Part shown: positions 1 to 11,801 of the stretch, piece after piece
How the letters are laid out: every line of letters starts with the position of its first letter
Position numbering within the stretch: position 1 is the first letter of the stretch
Assembly (NCBI GenBank): GCA_030549175.1
Contig: JAUKUA010000003.1
Coordinates: 4,898,001-4,962,000, forward strand
DNA: 64,000 bases
From: Lasiosphaeris hirsuta
Lineage: Eukaryota; Ascomycota; Sordariomycetes; Sordariales; Lasiosphaeriaceae
Direction: 5' to 3'
Position numbers and translations under genes: made by a program
The notes under the pieces: model-generated
Told to the model about the DNA's origin: nothing
Seen by the model: the letters and a program-made list of their open reading frames with translations, nothing else
Database searches by the model: none

Positions 1-435
1 ACCATCACGCTATAATGTATTTCTTCCCCATATGTCGCGGGAAGACTGCGCATCAGGCGTCGAGGTGCTGCATGGATCTGAGTGACTGGCAAAGAATGTA
101 GGTTGCGCGGCATGGCGGGGCGGTGGTCCAAGCTCCGACAACCACCCTGGACGTCAACATCTCGAATCTGATGAAAGCTTGCGAACTGGCTTCTTGAGAC
201 TGATCATTCCGGCCGCTTAACCCCACGTCCAGACTCAAAATTTTTATTTTAAATTTTAAATTTTTTTCTTTGGTAAATAGTGTCTTCGGCAGTTATTCTA
301 TGAAAAACAGCCACCCTATGCGTCACTTTCGGCACCTTCACTGAATGGGCGGAGTTTTGCTAAGACGTGACGCTCAGGAGGGGCTCATCGCATTTGCTCA
401 ACCAGTCTGCGCCGCCCCAACCACAATTCACAGCA
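1..435. promoter_or_regulatory. Upstream region of MED1
   Basis: No gene is recognisable. The stretch holds an AT-rich tract at about 236-275, made of runs of A and T, in otherwise mixed sequence. It lies immediately upstream of the MED1 start at 436 and probably contains its promoter and 5' leader; this is inferred from position only. The left edge is cut by the window. Confidence 0.4.
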
Positions 436-2532
436 ATGGCGACCCCGACGAACATTAAGCATGCTCTCTCCCAGCAAGGGAGGACACCCTCGCAGTCGCA
501 ACATGGCGCCGTTGCGACGCCGCCCGTTTCGACGCCCTTCTCAGCAGCCCACGCTGCCTTCTCGCCCCACGGTCCCCGTTCATCACCATCGCAAGTTAAG
601 AAATCGCCCGCGACTGCAACATCAGGCACCGTCATGGGCCACCTCGGGCCGCCGTCCAATACCGCCGTTAACTTTGACAGCCCTTCCGCCGCGGCCGCCT
701 TTAGTGCTCTACATATTGCCGGTGGGCTCGACCTAAGCCTTCAAGGCCTAGATGCCCTTGGTGCGTTAGGTAGGAGCAATGAAGACGAGAGGGCGAAGCG
801 GTTAGACGACGTCATTGCCATTCTCAGTGTATGTCTCCGTCTCTCGCTACATGTCCGATGAGAGAGCCTGCTGACACCCAGTAAGCAAAGGCACGGGGTT
901 GTCAGTGGAGCAGGTCTCGAGCGCCTTGCTAAAAGGCTTGGACTAGAAGTGCTGTGGGAGAATGCTATGGGCGTCGAGGCCAAGCGCCCAGGCACACTCT
1001 ACATGGGCGGCACCGCGTTGGAGCTTAGTATAACCTTCTCCGCACCGAACATTGTTCAGTCGGCCACGCTGAATTTTCCCGAGTCCGCCGACATAGTCCA
1101 GAAACATGCCGGAGACGCCAGCAAAATACTGTCTGACAACCTAACCCTCGAGCCAAACCAGAGCCCTCTGACGAAGGAGATGCACGGCTTCGTTGCCAAC
1201 TTCGAGCGTATGGCCGTATTGGACAAGCTGAGTAGCCCAGGGCTTAACTTGCACGAGGCTGTGGCTGGTATATACGAGAGCCTGAACCGGCTCCACGCGT
1301 GGGAGCTACAGAAGGCGCGGGAAGATCCTACTCTCACGGGAAAGAACGACGAGTACCTTACCAACCTCATCCTCTGCACCAAGAGCGGCCACCCGGCCAT
1401 GAATGCGAGAGACCGGGTCGGCCTAAGTGTCGACTACTGGAAGGAGAAGCGCCTTCTATTGTCGGCGAGCCCGCAGATGGCTGCTCGGATGGCCAAGACG
1501 GAGAAGATCTGGTGCATCCTTATTGGGTGCGCCCCCCTGAGAGACATTGGCGTCAGCCCAGTCAGCCCGGTCCGCGTCTCGGACAAATGGATCGGTATTG
1601 ATATTGAGAAAATCTCCCTTCCCGATGAGCTGTACGCTGGGACTCCAGGCCCGATGCTCGATTGGCTTGAGCCCGATAGCAACTTCATTACGCCCGATCC
1701 ATCCAAGGCCGGCGCTGGGGTTAATGTGCTGCTGGGCCCACAACTACCCGAGGTCGCGTTCCTCGCCACGTTTGACCCTCCCATTCACATCCCCATCCAG
1801 CTGTGGGAGGATATCCGGCAGCTCGGCTGCGGGCTGCGTAATGATATGCAAACGTACAAGACCTTTGACAGCCTGGTGTTCCCTATCGCGCCTGGCACCA
1901 ACTACGACCCGAGTGAGCCACGGAGTATTACTTGCGTCAAGAAGGTGGAGTTCACTCCGCAAGGCGAGGTGCAGTGGTCTCTTAAGACACACCGCAGCAC
2001 CCTCTACATCTACAAGCCTATTTATGGCAAGACGTTGAGCGAGATGACGTTTTCCCATCCGCAGCATATTGTCAACATGGTCCCGTACCTGCGGCAATAC
2101 ACATTTCTCTCTACGCTACTAGAGAACACGTTCAAGGAGAAGCCAGGCCCATCTGCTACGGCAGGGAATAAACCTTCCACCTCAATGACGGCCACAACCA
2201 CTCGCCAGGACGACTTTGCCGCCTTCATGGAGGAGGGTGCCTGCAGGAAGGCTGAGGAAGAGGGAGGGCCTCTGAAGCTGGACGTGACCCTGACGGTCCA
2301 CTCGGTGCCGCGGCTGCAGATCGTCTTTCCGTTCCGGGCGTCGACGGCGAATGTGCTGCTCGAGATCCGTGAGAACGGACGGGTCCACATCGAAGCGCAG
2401 AACGTGCTGGATGAGCGCAACGCGGTGGCACCCAATGGGAGGCAGAGGCGGGTTGAGGATCTGGGGAAGATTCTTGAGACTATCGAGGACATTGGCAAGT
2501 GGTGCGAGTTTATCAGGACGCGGTGGGCATAG
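436..2532 (+). CDS. MED1: Mediator of RNA polymerase II transcription subunit 1
   Basis: Two exons, 436-828 and 886-2532, with a 57 bp intron (GTATGT donor; acceptor AAG at 883-885, the only AG that keeps frame, the CAG at 879-881 does not). The product is about 679 residues. It opens with a Ser/Pro/Gln-rich segment containing QQGRTPSQ and STPFSAAHAAFSPHGPRSSP-like wording that I recognise from fungal MED1 proteins, followed by the Mediator subunit 1 domain (from about residue 105: a predicted short helix, then LERLAKRLGLEVLWE, then the beta-rich body). The C-terminus ends in a conserved helix near CEFIRTRW. MED1 belongs to the Mediator middle module, bridging DNA-bound activators and RNA polymerase II in the nucleus. 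The start at 436 is the ATG that begins the conserved MATPTN segment. The exon 2 start is the least certain boundary. Confidence 0.85.
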
Positions 2533-5500
2533 GGTAGGGTAGGGTTAGGTAGCCTTTGGGAAAAAGCGATATTCAGACTAAAAGGAGACAAGGCGTTGAT
2601 ACCCCCTATTGGTTTATTCCTTATTATAGGCCTACTTCGGCAATTGGTGATAATCAGGAGGGAGGGAGGTGGGGGGGGGGGGAGACGAGGGGGCGAGCGA
2701 TTGCAGGTGGCTTCCTCCCCTGGTTTTCGTGATTGAGGTCCGTGAGGGCACTCCGGGTTGCTTTTTCGTCTGGCAGAACTGCCAAGGTCATGGTCATGGG
2801 CCATGGACGCTCGAGCACGGGCCGGCCAGCGGCCTTTCGCCTCAGACGATCTTCAGCAGGATGTCGCGTTTTGTCTTACACGCGCGACGAGTGAGCTGGG
2901 CTCGGGGGTGGGCTGGGTTGAAGAAGGGCAACTGGGGTTCAGAAAAAGACTGCTCAGAAAAAGCGTGTTTGTGGTGGAGGGTGTTAGCGTATTCGTACCA
3001 GAGAAGAGGAGAAAACGGGAACCTTGGTGGGTAGGTTGGGGTATGTGTGGGTAAAAGCTAATGATGTCGAATATTTGGGTTACTAGTGTGCAATATGAAT
3101 TGCTGGCTTTTGGATACCATTCGAGTCTCCTTTTTGCTCTTGCTCAATCTTGTTGAATTGTCTCTCTCTGAGGGTTAGACTGAGGGAGAAGTTCAGACTC
3201 CAGAGTCTCCTGCCTCCTGCCTCTGTTAGTGTACCCAGCAGGTGGGCTAGGCCAGCTGGCATCTGGGGTGCTCGGGGCCTTGTGCGTTAGGGTGCAAGGT
3301 CTACAACGGTGGCTTGATGAGAAGTGGCTCGTGGTCGAGCTGGTGGTGGTCTGTTCCTCTTTCCAGCATTCGTTTCTTTTTTCAACCATTGCGCATGATC
3401 GCGCTCCCGAGCCTAGGCTGCCCCAAAACGGATGGGTTGGTGATGGCCCGGGGGACCATGAAGGGTTGGGCGGGGAGGAGGTTGAAAAGCCGGTGATACC
3501 TCCATCACCCGCCATTACGGAATATATTTGGAGCTATGGGGGTCCTCTACGGCGCCCTTCGGGTCTGGTGCGTGTGCGGCCTGAGTGTTTTTTTTTTTTT
3601 TTTTTTTTTTTTTTTTGGCTCCTTCTCTTTTCATTTCTTCTTTGAGGCTTGTCTTTGGAGCGGGCACCATCGCGGACTAGCGCGCTCGCGCGCCTATATC
3701 CCTTCGATGCCTTTTGGCTACGGGGTAGTGTTGCGGGCGGGCAGGCGGGCAATCCGCAGCGATCTTTGTGGGGAGGCAGGACAAGCACCTCTCACACAGC
3801 GCGGGCAGCAGGCAAGCGGACGTGCATCATGTTCAGCCTATGTTTGACAGGCAGGCCCCCCGTGGAGGGCACAGGGTCCAGCGCAGTCATCAGAGATCTT
3901 CCAGGGTGGCCCGGACGGGCCGAGGGAGCATTGGGCAAAAGAGAGAAGCGAGATGGGGCGGCCATGGAGCCTGGAGCAGAAAGAGGAGGGCATGAAGTTG
4001 CAATGTTGTTTTTGAATTGTCGCTTTTTTGCCGAACTACCCACGTCCTTTCTACACTATACCGCGGTATAGAACCATGATACTAGTTGGTAGATTGTGGT
4101 CGCAAAGAGACTTGTATGACGCGGCGACTCCGGGAATCTTTTGTTTGTTTACGTCCAGTTTCGTCCGAAAGAAAACAAAAACAATAGGATGAGTCGCTGG
4201 TGCCTGAATAAGTCGCACATCGTTCGCCACCGGGCCGGTTGTGTCATGAGGCGACCATCATGACAACATTGACAGCTGGCGTACCGCCCCGTGTAAAGTA
4301 AAGTTTCGTGGCAAGAGGAGAGAGAGACAAGTCAGGGCAACAAGGTGCTGGAACAGGTTGCTGAAATGGGCCTGGCTGATGGTGGGCGCGGTGGGTTGGA
4401 CGTGTGGACGTCAATGGGAGACATGAGGGGGGAAAGGCTTAGGGGGGCGCCTGGGCTGATCAGGGTCTTGCTGTCTCTTACTCGGGTCTTTCTTTGCGCA
4501 ACTTGCGCCTCCCCCTGGTGTGAGCGAATACTGGGCTGCAGCTTCTCGTGCTTAGGTTGTCTTTCCCCGTTGAGTTCCTCCTCGAAAATTGCATTGCTCC
4601 ATATTATGCTCCTTTTTCTCCTTTTTACAGCATGTGATATCTTTTGTATCCAGTATAGAGCGTTTCAGAGAATGCAGCGCCGACGACCTGCTTCTGCATT
4701 CTCACTTGCATGTGAGCCAGGGCAGACCAGGTCGGATTTGGCCCGGATTTCGATCTTTGTGTGGACTGCCAATCGACTAAAGACTGATGCTGCGGCCGAC
4801 TGGGTTGTTGTGCTGCAGGGCCAGGCAGTTCCTCAGCGATCCAGTATTCCCAATGGCTAGAAAGCCGCAACGGCTTTTCTGCTTGGACGGGTGGTCGGCC
4901 GGGACTCATATCAGGCGGTGTGGCCCTATCGTGCAGCTTCCACGCCATCGGTGTAGCCCCTGGCCCCTGCAGTTAATTGGCTCGGGAGGATTTGAACACT
5001 CCATTGCATTCGTGGACCCAACGCTGCGGATGATCTGGCAGCTGCCACACAGATTGGCACAGATGGGGGATAGTGGTAGAAAAACACAGCATGACCCCTG
5101 TGGCCCCTGTGACGCCTTTTCGTAACTCTCCATTCTCGACGAGATGGCAGCGGTGAGTACGACGTATGTTGAAGAGCCTGCCGTAGGGAACCGTCCTCCA
5201 CCTAGGCTCTCGACGGCCTAAACAAGCGCCTTGTGCCATCCTGTGTTGCCCTGTGGTGTTTGAGGCCAGCGCAGTAGGATTGCAGAGGAATGAATCGGCA
5301 CATCAGAGATAGACATTGCCCCTCCCAGGAATCGCGCAAGCGGGAGAGACTTCCACACTTCCTGGCTCCGTGTGGTCCTTTGTGCCCTGTCTGAGAAGAC
5401 AAAAGAAACAAGAGACGCGGGAGAGGGGAGCCTGCGGGCTGGGGGTGCCAAGACCAAGCCAAGGACAGCCACACCGCCGCCCTGGCAAAGAAGGTGGAGA

Positions 5501-6772
5501 GCGCAGGACGCTAAGGCTAGGCACGACAGGGGATCCCTTGCAGCCTATCGCGACTGCCAACGCGAAACGCGTTGAGGGCAGGCGGTAGTAAACAACAAGA
5601 CCATCCCATCTTTCTTGGTCCTCGCCGTGTGATCTACCCTTCCTCCCGCTCGACTCACACATATTGCAAATCCGGGAAGACTGGGAACGCGATCGCCCTG
5701 CATTCCCATCAGGCCCCTTAGGAAAGCTTCACGCATATCCTCTGGAGCTTCCCCCTTTTCCCTTGGATCCTGATCCCGCATAACGCTATCGACTCATCAT
5801 CGCTGCGTCAATCCCCGCTCATCGCACAGCGGAGAAAAAACGCCCCCGCGCAAACTACCGCCAGCACCGATACCTTCTTTTGCCGATACCGCAACTCTGC
5901 GCTACACCACTCTGCACCACCTGCTCCGAACTTGTCAGCGCTGAGTTGGCGACATGTGCATGGAGGCAACGAACTAAGGCAGGCGATTTGGAGAACAAAG
6001 GCAACCAGCCCGCACCAGACCGAAGAAAGGGCGACTGAGAGAAAGAGTGGGCTTTCCCCAGGTGGAATCCACGCCCAAGAAGCCGCGACCGACAGCTTCA
6101 GAACCTCGAAGATGCCCGATTGGCACCTTGACTGACGTGTCCTCGTCCACATACCCCCTCTCATCCACTTTCAGGCTTGCAGGTGCTTTGCTGTTGCTCA
6201 CCTCATACCATCCCAGACTTGGGCAAGACCGTCTTGGACTCACTCTCGAGCCCTCTCACAGAACCCACAGCCCACATCCCACCACAATCAACATCCACAC
6301 CAACATCTTGAACACCCTCACTGTCAACCTATTCACCGTCCTCTCGGTGTCGACTGGCTTCGCCTCTGAGACGCCTTTTGTCTTGCTGGCGACTCGGAAT
6401 AGCGCTTGACTGGTTCCTGTTGCACCCCACGCCGTGCTTCACGCCTCGGTCGATTTGAGTTTGCGCTTGTCGTGCGCCATCTGCTCTGTGAGCTAGTTCG
6501 GCTGCGCTGTTTTGATTCACGCCAACCTCGATTGCTGCCGACGCGACTGGCTTTCGATCGCTTCGTCCTCAACATCTCACTGCCAGGAACAAAGTAACAC
6601 CATCTTCACTCGTCGTCGACGCCTGGTTCAAGGTGTGTTTGTGCTCTTATGCCCAGCTGTTCTTGAGCTGAGGGAGGTACCGGAAACTATTTGCTGTTTA
6701 CTCACCAGCCGGAGCCGCGCTCTGGTGGAGTCGCTTTTGCTTTCACAGACCAGCTGTGCTCAACACTCAACA
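2533..6772. other. Gene-free 4.2 kb; probable long leader of wee1
   Basis: I see no conserved protein. Open frames of 100-170 codons occur on both strands but have no recognisable motif and overlap each other. The stretch includes a G-run at 2671-2682 and a 29-base T-run at 3588-3616. The last kilobase (about 5760-6770) is C/T-rich with CAAC and CATC motifs, the usual look of a long 5' leader in filamentous fungi, and it contains several short upstream ATGs. I infer that most of it is the MED1 3' end, the wee1 promoter and a long wee1 leader. Confidence 0.45.
3588..3616. repeat. 29-base poly-T homopolymer
   Basis: An uninterrupted run of 29 T residues. It could be slippage, or the remains of a reverse-transcribed poly-A tail on the minus strand, but I see no coding fragment of a retroelement beside it. 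Confidence 0.9.
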
Positions 6773-9700
6773 ATGTCATATTCAAACGGGAGCGGGGGTA
6801 CACTTACCCTGCCTTCGCCCACTCATGTCCACCACGTCGATGTTGGCTCTGCTGTTCGATCATTGCGGAGATCGCTTTCAAGGTCGCCTTCAAAATTTAG
6901 GCTGGCCGGGTCCGGACATGACTCCGCTCCTGGCTCAGGACCCGCGTCCCCGAGCCCCGAAGCTGCGGCCGCCTTTCAAACACCCGCACACCCATCCTCC
7001 GGCCGCTTTGAGCCAGCACAGGCCGCCTCTGCCCCTCCGCGAGTGTCTACTATTTTTGATTCTCACCCTTTCCTCAATCCTCAACCATCTCTCTCCACAC
7101 CCTTCAAGCCGAGTGTCAAGCTTTCGGTACGTTCGGCCAGATCGAAGCCTGCCTCGGCGCGGCCTCTCTCACGAACCCGTGTATCACCCAAGAGCCCATT
7201 GAAGCGTGTTTTCGGTCCTTCGCCGGACTCGGGCAATCCAATTCCCCCATCTTTCACCCCTCCAGAGCCGCAAGGCGAGGAAAAAATCCCCACCTTCAGC
7301 GAATTCGCGCTCGCGCTGAGCCCGGTCTCGCGCCGCAACCTCGAGAGGCCCTCGCGTCACTCTATGCACCTGGACGTGTCGGGCTCCTCAAAACACGGCC
7401 TATCCAAGTTCATGGATGCCAACACGGACACATTCGCGTCAATTTCGGTCAGCCCGCTAAAGCGAAGCGATGCGACGAGCCTAGACCAGACCAACCCCGG
7501 AAGCCCAGTCGCGAAAAGACGCAGCCTCCACGGAATCACTAGCCTCAGCACTGACTTCAATATTTTCGATTTTCACCCCATTCCACCTCAGCAGGGATTC
7601 GACATTCATGAAGACGGAAACCACGAGTATCAATTGACAGGCTCGCTGGCATCTCCATTCCGCGATCCCGTCGTTCGCGACTCCCCCACCACGATGGCGA
7701 TGCCACCAGCACCGACAATGCCGAAACGGACGTCCTCGCTCCGCAGGAGCACTCTGCAGCAGCGACACGGTAGCGAGGGTCGTACTTCTTGGGGCCGACG
7801 CGCAGGAGAGAAGCAACTAGCCCAGCTCGTCAATGAGGCCACGACACCAACTGCTAGAAGCAGGCCTCGTCTCTCGCTGGATCAATATGTTCCACCCGAC
7901 GACCGAGGTAGCCCTTTCTCCCCCCAGGCGCCCCTTCAAAACGCGTCAATCCATCCAATGCCGCGCCAGACCACCCAACCTCATCCCCTTTCCCGCACTT
8001 TGACTCAGTCGTCGTCAAACTCGAGTGTTCCTGACGAGTCCCCAACTCATATTCCGGTTCACTTCGGCGAGAGGGCGCGGGTGCCAATGAACTTCTCCAA
8101 GTCATTGCCCCCCGGCTCGCATCGCCCCGTTAGCGATACGGACCCTGTTGCGACTCCCCAGTACAAGCGAGCCAAGCCCTTTCAAGCCGCCTTCATGTCG
8201 ACAGGCTTAGTCTCAAAGATGAACCGCAACCCGGAGCTTGGCCCGCCCAAGCATCCAGGAGCGAGGGTTTCGGCTATGCCTGATACGCCCTGCAAGAAGC
8301 AGTACAGCTCGGCCACCTATCCGCCCCAGTTTGGTAGTGGCAGACGTCAGTCTCGGCCGTCGTTTGGCAGCCCCTCGACACCTTTCAGCTCGCTCCAATC
8401 TGCAAATCGTGGAAACATCTTTGGCAGCCAAGACAAGCCTGGCCTCTTCTTTGGGCAGAATCGATCCAGCCATTCTCGCAAGGTTAGTCTCCTTAGTCTG
8501 GATGGCGATGACCACGGAGAGAGTGCTGCCGCCTCTGATGACTTCCCCCCGACTCCAACCAAGGGCGTTCTGTTCAAATCTATTGGAACGCCAGCTCAGG
8601 CGGCTCGAACTCCCAATGTCGCGCGCTCATTCACCCCTCGCCAATCTCCTTTCGGCCTGGCTAGTGAACAGCATGCTGCCAGTCCCGGTTGTAAGTTCAC
8701 AAGTTTACCAGATCTCTCGAGCAATGGCGGGAAGAGCCAGGGTATCCACCAGTTCGGCGCGAAAGCTCGCCCTTCTACTCCTGTTCTTGGGATGTCTCCT
8801 GATTCCCGAACGACTTACACTGTCACGACGATGATTCCCGTTTACAATGTGAATCCTCGAGGAGAGGTGGAAGACATGAAGACGATTCCCCTACTCACGG
8901 TCCTCAATAACCCAACCACCGGCGCACTTGCCAATGCTGACCCGACGGCTCCAGCGAGTCCCCTAAATGCAGCAGATTACTCGGATAACTCATCCCCCCG
9001 AACCCCGCAAGACTCGATGGCGCCCCCGGATCCGAGCCGCTTGTCTATCTCCGGCTTGCAGGATGACAAGACGAACCACTCGCGTCCACCCGCAACCCCG
9101 ACTACATCGGCACGCCATATGTTCCCTGCTTTCCCGGATCGCAGACTAAGCGTAACCCCTCGAAACGGACACGGCCCTAAGGATGTCGACGAATCTCTAG
9201 TTGCACGTTTTGACAAATCTGAAGTCATCGGCAAGGGCGAGTTCTCAAAGGTGTTCCGTGTGGTCAAGTCTTCCCTCCCTAAGTCGCTCACGGCAACCTT
9301 TGCGGCGACCCCTAGCAGGCGGACACCTTCAACACCGGACTCCGGAAAGATGTACGCTGTCAAGAAACTTCGAATTCCATTCAATGGCAACAGAGAACGC
9401 GAGTCGAAGCTGCGCGAGGTCGCTATATTGAAGGCACTAAGCAACTCGGACAAGGTTGTACACTACATGGACAGCTGGGAGCAAAATGGCCATCTGTATA
9501 TTCAGACCGAGTATTGTGCCGAGGGGGGGTTGGATGCATTCCTGAAGTCTGTTGGTCAAGCTGGACGGTTGGATGACTTTCGGATTTGGAAGATTCTCCT
9601 GGAGGTGACTCAGGTATGTTGCAACTACTTCGGCAAGACCGCACGTGAGATACTGACTATTTGTGCAGGGTTTGGCAGCTATCCACGCGGCAGGTTTTAT

Positions 9701-10433
9701 TCACCTGGATTTGAAGCCCGCTAATATTTTCATCGCCTTTGACGGATATCTCAAGATCGGTGACTTCGGTATGGCCACTCAGTGGCCGGCGGAGAAGGGC
9801 ATCGAAGGCGAGGGAGATCGGGAATACATTGCTCCCGAGATCCTTCTTGGCCAGTTTGATAAGCCGGCCGACATTTTTGCCCTAGGTCTTATCATTCTGG
9901 AGATGGCTTGCAACGTTTTCCTTCCCGATAATGGTCCGAGCTGGCAGGCATTGCGAAGCTGCGACTTGTCCATTGTGCCCAGCCTCACGAGCAGCGAAGC
10001 AAGTGCGGTGGTAAGGGATGCTAATGGCTTCCCTATCGAGCATGAGTCGGGTAGCTCTAACATACACGAGCACGAGACTTTAGGGTCGTTCACGGCTCTC
10101 GGAGCAAAAGGAAAACGTCGCGGATTTCCGTTTGAGGCAATGACACACGACCCAAGCAATCTGTTCGGCGCACAGAAGAGAAACGAGTTACAGAATCCGC
10201 CCGGCTTCATGACCAACGCAAACGATATGGACTCATTGGACAACATTGTCAAATGGATTCTTCAACCCGTCCCTGCTCATCGCCCTACTGCCGATCAACT
10301 GCTGGCATCGCAGGGAATATCATGGGTTGCCAGTCGCCGAGCCGCCGGTGCAACCGTCTACGAAGGCAACTGGGGCCCTCAAGCCGGCCCCTCGGTAGAG
10401 GAGCTTGTCGACACTGAGATGACCGACGTTTGA
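6773..10433 (+). CDS. wee1: Wee1-family protein kinase (mitotic inhibitor)
   Basis: Exons 6773-9613 and 9669-10433, intron 55 bp, product about 1201 residues. The first 800 residues are Ser/Pro/Arg-rich and probably disordered, with many SP/TP sites expected for a cell-cycle substrate. The kinase domain begins with the glycine loop GKGEFSKVF at about 820, followed by Lys864 in YAVKK, the catalytic loop HLDLKPANIF (Asp961), DFG at 979-981 and the Wee1-type GDREYIAPE activation segment. FLPDNGPSWQ after the kinase core is also typical of Wee1/Swe1. The family phosphorylates Cdc2/CDK1 on the inhibitory tyrosine and delays mitosis. The intron falls just before GLAAIHAAGFIHLDLK, splitting the catalytic loop region. 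The frame is open upstream, but 6773 is its first ATG and fits the MSYSNG start. The gene is convergent with MRC1. Confidence 0.93.
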
Positions 10434-11801
10434 GATGAAATCGAGTTCTGTTCAACCTTGGAACATCTATCTTCACTCGGCGAGTCAATCTTGCTCAAAT
10501 ACTGGATATGACGTCGATCGGGGCGCGACTTGACCAGGAGCATATGTGTGTCTAGTACAAAAGTTGAATTGGTCGGCTATAACCAAGTGTAGCTGGATAT
10601 CCACCACGGACGGGATATCGAAACCATTTGGAATCCGTTGAAAAGTGGAAGAGATGGTTGACTTTTATGGACATCACTTTGGGCGACGCCCTCTTTCCTT
10701 CGATTTCGACATTCTTCGACCCCCGCTCTGAAATGACGGCATGGCCGATTTACCGGGCCGATGAGGCTCAAGTTTCGGAGGAAACACGGACAACTGTTTA
10801 CTGCGGATCATTCTGACGTTTCTGCATCTACTCGCCATTTCGGAATATTCTTTGATCGGCACTATGTCTGGGCTATTACTAGATCCTCGCGCCGCGAGGA
10901 GCTGAGTCGCAATGCTCCGTCCAGCTTGGACATGGAGATTGATGTGCTCAGCGCGATTCTTGCCTCAGGCGCCGATGGCGAAGACTTTATGGACTTTATG
11001 ATGGACTATCACACCCTATGGACTTGGTGGGGACTTTGTCTGGGGAGTAATGATGGATGGTGGTGGTTTTTGTCCAAGAGGGCTGGGAAGTGTTTATTGG
11101 TGGATGCATCTTTTGTTTTTTGTTATCTGGGCGTTTTGGGGTGGAGAGACCAACGGGTAGGGTACACATAAGCCGCAATGCTTCGAAGTGTCTCTTGGGC
11201 GAAAACACTGGGCGACACGGTATCTTGTTGCCCATAGAGATGGCATCTCTGTATAGACTAAAAACGTGCGGATGGACGTACGGACTGGGTTAGCATTGCT
11301 GGCTTTGGTTGGTTGATCGTCTGGGCGGCAACACGGACGGGCTAGGCTTCTTGTTTTCGGAGGCCTCCATGACGATGTTATGAATGATATGAATTAGAGC
11401 ATCAAAATACCTACTGTACTGTATTCTCAACTTGTATGGCGATGCATTCCGTGTTACTTCATTAGTTCAACTTGAGTGAGTCTGCCTCCTCGCTGCCGTC
11501 AATCTGACGAGCTGACTGAGAACCACCGAAAACATTACTAGTCCGAATATTTCATCACGACAAAGTCAAATAGTCAATCATTTGGAAACAAAAGTTTTCC
11601 ATTGTGCCAAGTGCAACAGATTGTTCCACTACAAACTACCATTGATTTACACCAAGCCGCCAACGCCATGCATATATGCCTTCGCTCAATACTCATCCAT
11701 TCCCTGATCTCCAATACCCCATCCCTGAACAATGACTAGGTGACTGGGTGACATTACCAAACCAAACCAGATTGCAAGCCATTTGGGGGGGGGGGGGGGG
11801 T
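10434..11801. other. Intergenic between convergent wee1 and MRC1
   Basis: Expected to hold the two 3' ends. The longest open frame (about 136 codons at 10761-11171) has no recognisable motif. A 15-base G-run at 11786-11800 abuts the MRC1 stop codon. I see nothing else. Confidence 0.5.
11786..11800. repeat. 15-base poly-G run at the MRC1 stop codon
   Basis: Fifteen consecutive G on the plus strand, directly next to the MRC1 stop at 11802-11804. In the MRC1 transcript this is a C-run at the start of the 3' UTR. The length may be unreliable in sequencing. Confidence 0.85.

Noticed and set aside
4345..4860. 171-codon open frame in the wee1 upstream region
   Set aside because: No recognisable domain and overlapping frames on the other strand; could be leader sequence.
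4970..5010. Possible minus-strand tRNA T arm around TTCAAATCC
   Set aside because: The stem pairing fails at two of five positions and no other tRNA parts are present.
9663..10433. A stand-alone short kinase gene
   Set aside because: It lacks the glycine loop and lysine; it is exon 2 of wee1 after a 55 bp intron.
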